Assembly: GCA_018054915.1 (NCBI GenBank)
Contig: JAGPIR010000111.1
Location: 1 to 5,185 of the forward strand
DNA length: 5,185 nucleotides
Source of the DNA: Allobrachymonas sp.
GTDB taxonomy: Bacteria > Pseudomonadota > Gammaproteobacteria > Burkholderiales > Burkholderiaceae_C
Direction: 5' to 3'
Shown here piece by piece: positions 1-5,185 of this stretch (position 1 is its first letter; each line of letters opens with the position of its first letter). The notes below the pieces were generated by a model. The model worked only from the letters and a program-made list of their open reading frames with translations, did no database searches and was not told the origin of the DNA. The position numbers and the translations under genes were made by a program.

Positions 1-2
1 CG

Positions 3-1661
3 TTGACCATTGCCGTGGCGCAATGCAATCCGGTTGCGGGGGACCTTGCGGGCAACACCCGTTTGATTGTTGATGCGGCACGCAAAGCCCATGCACAAGG
101 TGCTCAGCTGTTGTTGCTGCCCGATGGTGCATTCACTGGTGTGCCGTTACGGGATCTGGCTCGTCGTCCGGCTTTCGTTCAAGCTTGCGAGCACCAATTG
201 CAGACGCTCCGTGTTGAGCTGGCCTCTTTGGAAGGGCTTGTGGTGGTGATGACCAGCCTGGATCCCGACACGGGCGGGTGTGCACAAGAAAAGGGGCGCA
301 GCCGCATCCTGGCGCTGTGTGGTGGAAAAATGGTTGCACCGTGCGACGGGCTGCCGGGTGGCGTCTGTTACGTCGATGTGCATGGTGTGCGTGTCGGCTT
401 GTTTGCGGAGAATGTCTCGAACAACACGAGCGTGAACGCCGTGCGAGACGCTGGTGTTCGGTTGGTGGTGATGCTTGGTGGCGCGCCCTACCGTATGGGT
501 TTGGTACAGGTCCGCGAACAGGATTTGGCTGCGCAGGCAAAGCGTTTTAACCTGCCTTTTATCGGAGTGTATCTGGTGGGAGGGCACGATGAGCGTGTGT
601 ACGATGGCGCGTCGTTTGCCGTCCAGGCCAGCGGAGTGCTTGCAGGCCGGGCGCCGCAGTTTTCGGAAGCCCTCTGGATGGTGCAGGCGCAAACAGCCGA
701 TGGATCGTTGAACCTGCATGCACCCTCGACGGTTGCCATGGGGGAGCTGGATGGCGAGGTGGGACGTGCGCCGTACGCGCAACCCTTCAATCATGCCGAG
801 GTCTGGCAGGCGCTGGTGCTGGGTACGCGCGACTATGTGCATAAGAGTGGATTCCGTGACGTGGTCCTGGGGTTTTCGGGGGGTATTGATTCGGCGTTGG
901 TCCTGGCTCTGGCCGTGGATGCGCTGGGGAGTCAGCAGGTGCGCACGGTCATGATGCCCACGGTGCATACCGCGTCCATGTCGCTGGATGATGCGCATGA
1001 AATGGCGCGAAGGCTGGGCGTACGGCATGACGTGATTCCGATTGATTCTCTGTGCCATGCATTTGAGGAATCGTTGGCGCCTTTGTTTGCTGGCCGTGGG
1101 GAGGATGTGACCGAGGAAAACATTCAGGCGCGGGTGCGCGGCAACCTGCTCATGGCGCTGTCGAACAAGATGGGCGCGATGGTGCTGGTCACCGGCAATA
1201 AGAGCGAGCTTTCCACCGGTTACTGCACACTGTATGGCGACATGGCGGGCGGTTTTGCTCCGCTCAAGGATGTGCTCAAGACCCAGGTCTACGCCTTGGC
1301 GAACTGGCGCAATCTCCATGATCCGTTCGGAACGGGTGGAGTCCCCATTCCCCGGCGCATCATCACACGCCCTCCCAGCGCCGAGTTGCGTCCCGGCCAG
1401 ACTGACCAGGACAGCCTGCCTCCATACGATGTGCTCGATGCGATTGTGGCTGGGTACATGGAAAACGATGCGTCCGTGCAGCAATTGCTCGACAGCGGAC
1501 TGTCCGCCGATGCCGTGCAGCAGGTTGTGCGCCTGATCCGCATCAATGAATACAAGCGCCAGCAGGCCGCGCCGGGCGTCTGCATTTCGCGCCGGGCTTA
1601 TGGATGCGATTGGCGCTATCCGCTGGCTAGCCGCTTTGTCGAGGGCGCCGGAGAATGTTAA
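3..1661 (+). CDS. nadE: NAD+ synthetase, two-domain type with degenerate glutaminase domain
   Basis: Makes NAD+ from nicotinic acid adenine dinucleotide, ATP and an ammonia donor, the last step of NAD synthesis in the cytoplasm. Residues 1-225 are a nitrilase/glutaminase-like domain (AQCNPVAGDLAGN at 6-18; VGGHDERVYDGASF at 192-205). Residues 265-550 are the ATP-pyrophosphatase synthetase domain: P-loop SGGIDS 292-297, ENIQARVRGNLLMALSNK 372-389, TGNKSE 397-402, KDVLKTQVY 422-430, PPSAELRPGQTDQDSLPPYD 457-476. The 552 aa length suits glutamine-dependent NadE. The glutaminase half is odd: the usual PEL/TG catalytic Glu is Asp41, about 15 residues that normally carry the catalytic Lys (KxxLPNYGVFDE region) are missing around residues 112-126, and the usual CED nucleophile site reads FAEN (134-137), without Cys. 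Synthesis is therefore probably ammonia-dependent or fed by another protein (inference). The TTG at base 3 fits the family N-terminus, but the upstream region is not visible, so a slightly earlier start is possible. Confidence 0.9.
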   Translation: MTIAVAQCNPVAGDLAGNTRLIVDAARKAHAQGAQLLLLPDGAFTGVPLRDLARRPAFVQACEHQLQTLRVELASLEGLVVVMTSLDPDTGGCAQEKGRSRILALCGGKMVAPCDGLPGGVCYVDVHGVRVGLFAENVSNNTSVNAVRDAGVRLVVMLGGAPYRMGLVQVREQDLAAQAKRFNLPFIGVYLVGGHDERVYDGASFAVQASGVLAGRAPQFSEALWMVQAQTADGSLNLHAPSTVAMGELDGEVGRAPYAQPFNHAEVWQALVLGTRDYVHKSGFRDVVLGFSGGIDSALVLALAVDALGSQQVRTVMMPTVHTASMSLDDAHEMARRLGVRHDVIPIDSLCHAFEESLAPLFAGRGEDVTEENIQARVRGNLLMALSNKMGAMVLVTGNKSELSTGYCTLYGDMAGGFAPLKDVLKTQVYALANWRNLHDPFGTGGVPIPRRIITRPPSAELRPGQTDQDSLPPYDVLDAIVAGYMENDASVQQLLDSGLSADAVQQVVRLIRINEYKRQQAAPGVCISRRAYGCDWRYPLASRFVEGAGEC

Positions 1662-1694
1662 AACCCAAGTGCGCAGCCATGTACCTGAGCGAAC

Positions 1695-1732
1695 AAAAAA
1701 ACGGCATGGGTTAGTAAGGCCCATGCCGTTTT
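1695..1732. terminator. bidirectional rho-independent terminator between nadE and prpE
   Basis: A perfect 13-bp inverted repeat (AAAACGGCATGGG at 1698-1710, CCCATGCCGTTTT at 1720-1732) encloses a 9-base loop. Read on the + strand, the stem ends in four T, 36 bases after the nadE stop. Read on the - strand, it is followed by seven T (bases 1701-1695), 40 bases past the prpE stop. It therefore suits termination of both convergent genes and should be stronger for prpE because of the longer U tract. Confidence 0.9.
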
Positions 1733-1741
1733 GAGAGCCGC

Positions 1742-1759
1742 GCGCCGCAGAGGCGGCGC
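1742..1759. repeat. GC-rich hairpin downstream of prpE
   Basis: GCGCCGC (1742-1748) and GCGGCGC (1753-1759) are exact reverse complements around a 4-base loop. On the - strand the hairpin lies 13 bases after the prpE stop and 9 bases before the terminator stem. It has no T run of its own. It could protect the prpE mRNA 3' end or assist termination; the role is inferred only from position. Confidence 0.5.
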
Positions 1760-1772
1760 CAGCGCCAGAGCC

Positions 1773-3710
1773 TTATTTCTTGGCCACCATCTCCCGGATA
1801 GCCGCCAAACTGGACGGATCGTCAATTGTGCTGATGTCGCCGGGATCGCGACCCTCGGCTACCGCTTGGAGTGTGCGGCGCAACAATTTGCCGCTGCGTG
1901 TTTTGGGGAGGGAATTGACCAGGTACACGCGCGAAGGACGCGCGACGGCACCCAGCGTGCTGTCGACCTGGCGCAGAATTTCCTGCTCGAACGCCTTGAC
2001 GGCTTCTGGCGTTTCCAGTGTGCGTGTGTTCTTGGCTGTGACGAAGGCCAGGGCCACCTGGCCTTTGAGATCGTCGGCCACGCCCACAACGCCCGCCTCG
2101 GCCACGTTGGGGTGCGCCGAAATGCTCTCTTCGATTTCACGCGTGCCCAGGCGGTGGCCGGCCACGTTGATCACGTCGTCGGTGCGTCCAAGGATGAAGT
2201 AATACCCGTCGGCATCGCGCTTGGCCCAATCAAACGTGCTATAGAACCAGCGATCCTTGTCCTGTTCGTCCTTTACCTTGGTCCAGTAGGTGTTGACGAA
2301 GCGCTTGTCGTCGCCCCAGATGGTTTGCAGGCAACCGGGAGGCAGCGGCCCCTCAATCATCAATACGCCCTTCTCCTCGGGCCGGGTGATGGTGGTGCCG
2401 TTGCTGTCGTTGATGAGGCAGACGTTGTAGCCGTATACGCCGACGCCGGGGCTGCCAAAGCGAGGGGGCATGGGCGCCACACCGTCGATGCCGTTGACCA
2501 CGCTCAGAATGGGCCAGCCGGTTTCGGTTTGCCAGTAGTTGTCCACGATTGGTTTTTTCAGCCCTTCGTAAATCCACTGCGCAGTGGGTTCGTCGAGCGG
2601 CTCTCCAGCAATGAACAGGGTGCGAAGGCTGGAGAGATCGTGTTTCTTGAGGTATTCCGGATCCTGCTTCTTGAGCACGCGGATGGCCGTGGGCGCGCTG
2701 AACATGACGCTGACGTTGTATTTTTCCACCAGGCGCCACCAGATGCCGCCGTCGGGCTGGTGGTCAAAGCCTTGGGTGGGCAAGCCCTCGTACATGATCG
2801 TTGCCATGCCGCCAATGAGTGGGCCATAAATGATGTAGCTGTGACCCACCACCCAGCCGATGTCGCTGGTGGAAAAGTAGGTCTCACCGGGTTTGCCGCC
2901 GTAGATGTAGGGAATGCTGGCAGCCAGCGCCACGCAATAGCCGCCGGTGTCGCGCTGGACGCCCTTTGGTTTGCCCGTGGTGCCACTGGTATAGAGCGTG
3001 TAACTCGGTGTGGTGGATTCGAGCCACACGCAGGGTACTTTCGCATCCATGTGTTTGGTTCGCATATCTGCCCAGAGATGGTCGCGTCCTTCGACCAGGT
3101 CCATTGGCGACAGGCCGCGATCCGCCAGCAGCACCGCGTCGGGCTTGTGGCTGGAGAGCTGAATGGCTTCGTCGAGCAGAGGCTTGTAAGGAATAACCTT
3201 GCCGCCGCGCGACCCGCCGTCGGCACTGACAATGACCTTGGGTTGCGCATCTTCAATGCGTGTAGCCAGCGAGCCCGAGGCAAAGCCGCCAAACACCACC
3301 GAATGGATCGCACCGATACGCGTGCAGGCGAGCATGGCGAAACAGGCTTCCGCAATCATCGGCATGTAAATCAGCACCCTGTCGCCCTGCTTGACACCCA
3401 GGTCTTGCAAGACAGCGGCCATGCGCTCGACTTCACGTTGCAGTTGCGAAAAGCTGTAAGTTTTTTCGGTATTGGTTTCCGTGGAGACGACGATCAGCGC
3501 CGCATCGTCAGGACGTTTGGCGGCATGGCGATCCACCGCGTTGTGGCAAAGATTGGTGGTGCCGCCAACAAACCAGCGCGCAAAAGGAGGATTGCTGTAA
3601 TCGCAAATCTGTTTCGGAGGGACTTCCCAGTCGATTCGCTTGGCCTGCTCAGTCCAGAAAGTCTCGGGATCAGACAACGATTTTTGAAAAAAATCAGCAT
3701 AAATTTGCAT
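1773..3710 (-). CDS. prpE: propionate--CoA ligase (propionyl-CoA synthetase), AMP-forming
   Basis: Activates propionate to propionyl-CoA through a propionyl-AMP intermediate, the entry step of the 2-methylcitrate pathway, in the cytoplasm. The 645 aa protein aligns end to end, from memory, with enterobacterial PrpE. Marks include the N-terminal block SNPPFARWF (39-47) and TNLCHNAVDR (52-61), YMPMIAEA (115-122), GAIHSVVFGGFA (133-144), the ATP-binding loop YTSGTTGKPKG (240-250) followed by QRDTGGY (PrpE-like rather than Acs-like), SDIGWVVGHSYI (282-293), YWQTE (392-396), GRTDDVINVAGHRLGTREIEE (508-528), and the C-terminal KTRSGK with Lys608, the adenylation-step lysine that is reversibly acylated in this family. 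Trp393 fits a short-chain acyl pocket. The ATG start is supported by an AGGAG site 7 bases upstream. No prpB, prpC or prpD lies in the window, so it is a single-gene unit here. An acetyl-CoA synthetase is the main alternative, but the whole-length match favours PrpE. Confidence 0.94.
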   Translation of the reverse strand: MQIYADFFQKSLSDPETFWTEQAKRIDWEVPPKQICDYSNPPFARWFVGGTTNLCHNAVDRHAAKRPDDAALIVVSTETNTEKTYSFSQLQREVERMAAVLQDLGVKQGDRVLIYMPMIAEACFAMLACTRIGAIHSVVFGGFASGSLATRIEDAQPKVIVSADGGSRGGKVIPYKPLLDEAIQLSSHKPDAVLLADRGLSPMDLVEGRDHLWADMRTKHMDAKVPCVWLESTTPSYTLYTSGTTGKPKGVQRDTGGYCVALAASIPYIYGGKPGETYFSTSDIGWVVGHSYIIYGPLIGGMATIMYEGLPTQGFDHQPDGGIWWRLVEKYNVSVMFSAPTAIRVLKKQDPEYLKKHDLSSLRTLFIAGEPLDEPTAQWIYEGLKKPIVDNYWQTETGWPILSVVNGIDGVAPMPPRFGSPGVGVYGYNVCLINDSNGTTITRPEEKGVLMIEGPLPPGCLQTIWGDDKRFVNTYWTKVKDEQDKDRWFYSTFDWAKRDADGYYFILGRTDDVINVAGHRLGTREIEESISAHPNVAEAGVVGVADDLKGQVALAFVTAKNTRTLETPEAVKAFEQEILRQVDSTLGAVARPSRVYLVNSLPKTRSGKLLRRTLQAVAEGRDPGDISTIDDPSSLAAIREMVAKK

Positions 3711-3717
3711 AAAAAAT

Positions 3718-3722
3718 CTCCT
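3718..3722 (-). promoter_or_regulatory. ribosome binding site of prpE
   Basis: On the - strand AGGAG lies 7 bases before the ATG at 3710-3708 (AGGAG followed by an A/T run). It is a near-consensus Shine-Dalgarno sequence and fixes the prpE start. Confidence 0.85.
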
Positions 3723-3762
3723 GAAAACTAGGGGAATTATCGCGGTTTGTTCCTGTCTGAAT

Positions 3763-3776
3763 TCTGACGCGTCAGA
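3763..3776. promoter_or_regulatory. perfect 14-bp palindrome, candidate operator of prpE
   Basis: TCTGACGCGTCAGA is an exact 14-bp palindrome, 52 bases upstream of the prpE start codon. A further copy of its half-site, TCTGA, lies at 3756-3760, two bases outside it. Size, symmetry and position suit a dimeric repressor or activator site. Propionate genes are commonly controlled by a dedicated regulator, but which family would bind here cannot be told from this window. Confidence 0.45.
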
Positions 3777-3813
3777 TGGGGCGTTATCCTTGTATGCGTG
3801 CTGGTTGTGCTAT

Positions 3814-3828
3814 GGACAATGATTATTG
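3814..3828. repeat. AT-rich dyad element, copy 1 (GGACAAT-led)
   Basis: GGACAATGATTAT at 3814-3826 matches the second element at 3912-3924 in 11 of 13 positions. It contains the inverted repeat CAAT (3817-3820) and ATTG (3825-3828) around 4 bases. It has weak resemblance to a Fur box (about 11 of 19 by eye). It may be a protein binding site upstream of hscA or prpE; function unproven. Confidence 0.35.
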
Positions 3829-3911
3829 ATGCGGCGTTTCTGTTTCAGGCAGATCACGCAATGGTGGTGGGGAATAGTGGATATTTTCGGAGACGGATCG
3901 GTGCAAGTCTG

Positions 3912-3928
3912 GGACAATCATAATGATT
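3912..3928. repeat. AT-rich dyad element, copy 2 (GGACAAT-led)
   Basis: GGACAATCATAAT at 3912-3924 matches the copy at 3814 in 11 of 13 positions. It contains the inverted repeat AATCAT (3916-3921) and ATGATT (3923-3928) around one central A. It shares ATAATGAT with the classical Fur box but in a different register. It ends 59 bases before the hscA start, where an operator or promoter would be expected. Confidence 0.4.
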
Positions 3929-3930
3929 AA

Positions 3931-3951
3931 CCGGACGGGAGTCGCGTCCGG
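3931..3951 (+). repeat. GC-rich hairpin in the hscA leader
   Basis: CCGGACG (3931-3937) and CGTCCGG (3945-3951) are exact reverse complements enclosing a 7-base loop that contains GGAG. It lies 36 bases before the hscA ATG and two bases after the second dyad element. No T run follows, so it is not a standard terminator. It could form in the hscA leader mRNA or be part of a DNA binding site. Confidence 0.5.
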
Positions 3952-3987
3952 AAAGAAACTGATCTGCTTATCCAGCCTGCGTAATTC

Positions 3988-5185
3988 ATGGCGCTTTTAC
4001 ATATTTCCGAACCTGGATCCAGTCCTGACCCGCACCAGCGCCGCATCGGCATCGGTATTGATCTGGGCACGACGCATTCTCTCGTGGCGGCTGTTCGCGA
4101 CAGCTTGCCGCAATGCCTGCCGGACGAGCAGGGGCGGGTGATTCTGCCTTCGGCCGTGCATTACGCAACGGATGGGCGCGTGCTGATCGGTGAAGCCGCC
4201 TTGCAGCGGCAGACCGTCGATCCTGCCAATACCATCGTGTCCGTCAAGCGGCTGATGGGGCGCAGCCTGAGCGATGTCCAAGCCAGCCAGGGCAACTGGC
4301 TGCCTTATGGACTGACCGCCGAAAATGCGCAGCAGGGCATGGCGCACATTCACACGCGTGCCGGCGACCAATCCCCCGTGGAGGTCAGTGCCAGTATTCT
4401 GGCGACGCTGCGCCAACGGGCCGAAGACAGTCTGGGTGGCGTTATCGATGGCGCGGTTATCACCGTTCCGGCCTATTTTGACGATGCGCAGCGCCAGGCG
4501 ACCAAGGACGCCGCGCAACTGGCTGGATTGCCTGTGCTGCGGCTGATCAATGAACCGACGGCCGCAGCGCTGGCCTACGGACTGGACAATGGCAGCGAAG
4601 GAATTTACGCGGTATTCGACCTTGGTGGCGGCACCTTCGACATTTCCATTCTGCGCATGGAAAAAGGCGTGTTCGAGGTGCTGGCCACGGGGGGCGACAC
4701 GGCGCTGGGCGGCGACGATTACGACCGCGCCTTGGCCGATTGGGTGCAACGGCACAGCGGTACCCGGCCCGAAACAGCCGAAGAACGCACCGCCTGGCAG
4801 ATGGCTTCCCGTGCCTGCAAGCATGCATTGACCAAAAACGCCAGTGTCGTGTTTGCAGCGCCCGCCGGCATGAAAGACATGCGGCTTCCGGTCGGCCGCG
4901 CCGATTTTGCGCAGGCCACCGCCGGCCTGACCGAACGCTGTTTGCAAGCGGTGCGCGCCACCCTGCGCGACGCGCAATTGTCAGCCGCCGATGTACAGGG
5001 CGTGGTAATGGTGGGCGGCTCGTCCCGCATGCCGGTGGTGCAGGACGCGATGGCAGCCTTCTTTGGCAAATCCTTGCTCAACGACCTGAATCCCGATGAA
5101 GTAGTGGCGCTGGGTGCCGCCATTCAGGCTGAGCAGCTGTTGGGAAATGCCGGGTCGCATGATGTGTTGCTGCTTGATGTGATCC
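3988..5185 (+). CDS. hscA: Fe-S cluster assembly chaperone HscA (Hsp70 family), 3' end outside window
   Basis: Specialised Hsp70 that, with the J-protein HscB, binds the scaffold IscU and uses ATP hydrolysis to release its Fe-S cluster to target proteins, in the cytoplasm. The visible 399 residues cover the whole nucleotide-binding domain. The HscA-specific N-terminus MALLHISEPG...PHQRR is present, followed by phosphate-1 motif IDLGTTHS (24-31), VKRLMGR with Lys87, INEPTAAALAYG (187-198) with Glu189, phosphate-2 motif DLGGGTFD (211-218), GGDTALGGDDYD (235-246) and the adenosine motif VVMVGGSSRMP (339-349). The GGD.ALGGDD block and the N-terminus separate HscA from DnaK. Family length is about 620 aa, so roughly 220 residues including the substrate domain are missing at the window edge. 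The start is firm because an in-frame TAA lies two codons upstream of the ATG. No clear Shine-Dalgarno precedes it. hscB, its usual upstream neighbour, is absent. Confidence 0.95.
   Translation, partial: MALLHISEPGSSPDPHQRRIGIGIDLGTTHSLVAAVRDSLPQCLPDEQGRVILPSAVHYATDGRVLIGEAALQRQTVDPANTIVSVKRLMGRSLSDVQASQGNWLPYGLTAENAQQGMAHIHTRAGDQSPVEVSASILATLRQRAEDSLGGVIDGAVITVPAYFDDAQRQATKDAAQLAGLPVLRLINEPTAAALAYGLDNGSEGIYAVFDLGGGTFDISILRMEKGVFEVLATGGDTALGGDDYDRALADWVQRHSGTRPETAEERTAWQMASRACKHALTKNASVVFAAPAGMKDMRLPVGRADFAQATAGLTERCLQAVRATLRDAQLSAADVQGVVMVGGSSRMPVVQDAMAAFFGKSLLNDLNPDEVVALGAAIQAEQLLGNAGSHDVLLLDVI

Larger units (their letters stand above)
3711..3987. other. divergent prpE-hscA intergenic region
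   Basis: This 277-bp region lies between the two divergent starts and must hold the promoters of both genes if they are transcribed from here. I found no convincing sigma-70 pair on either strand. The best - strand guess is TTGTCC (complement of 3814-3819) with a poor -10, and on the + strand CATAAT at 3919-3924 resembles a -10 without a matching -35. No sigma-54 GG/GC site is evident. No protein-coding frame in it looks real. It holds a 14-bp palindrome, two related AT-rich dyads and a GC-rich hairpin, listed separately. Confidence 0.7.

Noticed and set aside
3..1661. nadE as a pseudogene.
   Set aside because: Although the glutaminase residues are lost, the frame is open throughout, there are no frameshifts, and the synthetase motifs are intact, which indicates a protein still under selection.
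147..1724. A 525-codon open frame on the - strand opposite nadE.
   Set aside because: Antisense shadow of NadE; its composition is rich in His, Arg and Gln, with no recognisable motif, and it runs into the terminator.
1731..3731. A 666-codon open frame on the + strand opposite prpE.
   Set aside because: It is antisense to a clearly recognisable full-length PrpE, has no family resemblance, and is the usual result of GC-rich codon use in the true gene.
4075..4077. His30 in the HscA phosphate-1 motif (GTTHS instead of the common GTTNS).
   Set aside because: I recall the same His in other betaproteobacterial HscA proteins, so it is probably normal lineage variation rather than an altered active site.
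3923..4141. A 72-codon + strand frame starting in the intergenic region and overlapping the hscA start.
   Set aside because: No Shine-Dalgarno, no recognisable product, and most of it lies out of frame inside hscA. A leader peptide is conceivable but unsupported.
3997..4977. A 326-codon open frame on the - strand opposite hscA.
   Set aside because: Antisense to a recognisable Hsp70; no family features. The real + strand frame has no stop before the window end.

Overview
The window suggests a Betaproteobacterium, probably order Burkholderiales. The evidence is the moderately high GC content and the close match, from memory of these families, of the propionyl-CoA synthetase and HscA proteins to Burkholderiales/gammaproteobacterial members. 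Genus cannot be told from this sequence. Nothing looks mobile: there is no transposase, integrase, CRISPR array, tRNA or rRNA.

Layout: (1) Bases 3-1661, + strand: a two-domain NAD+ synthetase (NadE) of the glutamine-dependent architecture. Its C-terminal ATP-dependent synthetase domain looks intact, but its N-terminal glutaminase (nitrilase-fold) domain lacks the catalytic Glu, Lys and Cys. (2) Bases 1662-1772: a short gap between convergent genes with a perfect 13-bp stem-loop flanked by A and T runs, a bidirectional terminator, plus a second GC-rich hairpin just after the prpE stop. (3) Bases 1773-3710, - strand: prpE, propionate-CoA ligase, full length with all AMP-forming ligase motifs and a good ribosome binding site. 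(4) Bases 3711-3987: a 277-bp divergent intergenic region, AT-richer than its flanks, with a perfect 14-bp palindrome on the prpE side, two near-identical GGACAAT-led dyad elements 98 bp apart, and a 7-bp GC-rich hairpin before hscA. (5) Bases 3988 to the window end, + strand: the first 399 codons of hscA, the Hsp70 chaperone of iron-sulfur cluster assembly, cut off by the window edge.

The three genes are three separate transcription units (nadE and prpE converge; prpE and hscA diverge), not one operon. They share only loose metabolic links: NAD synthesis, propionate activation and Fe-S maturation. The two points most worth attention are the degenerate glutaminase half of NadE, which predicts an ammonia-dependent enzyme or one fed by a separate glutaminase, and hscA standing apart from its usual partner hscB behind a leader with repeated dyad elements. 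I see no multi-gene undescribed system in this window.
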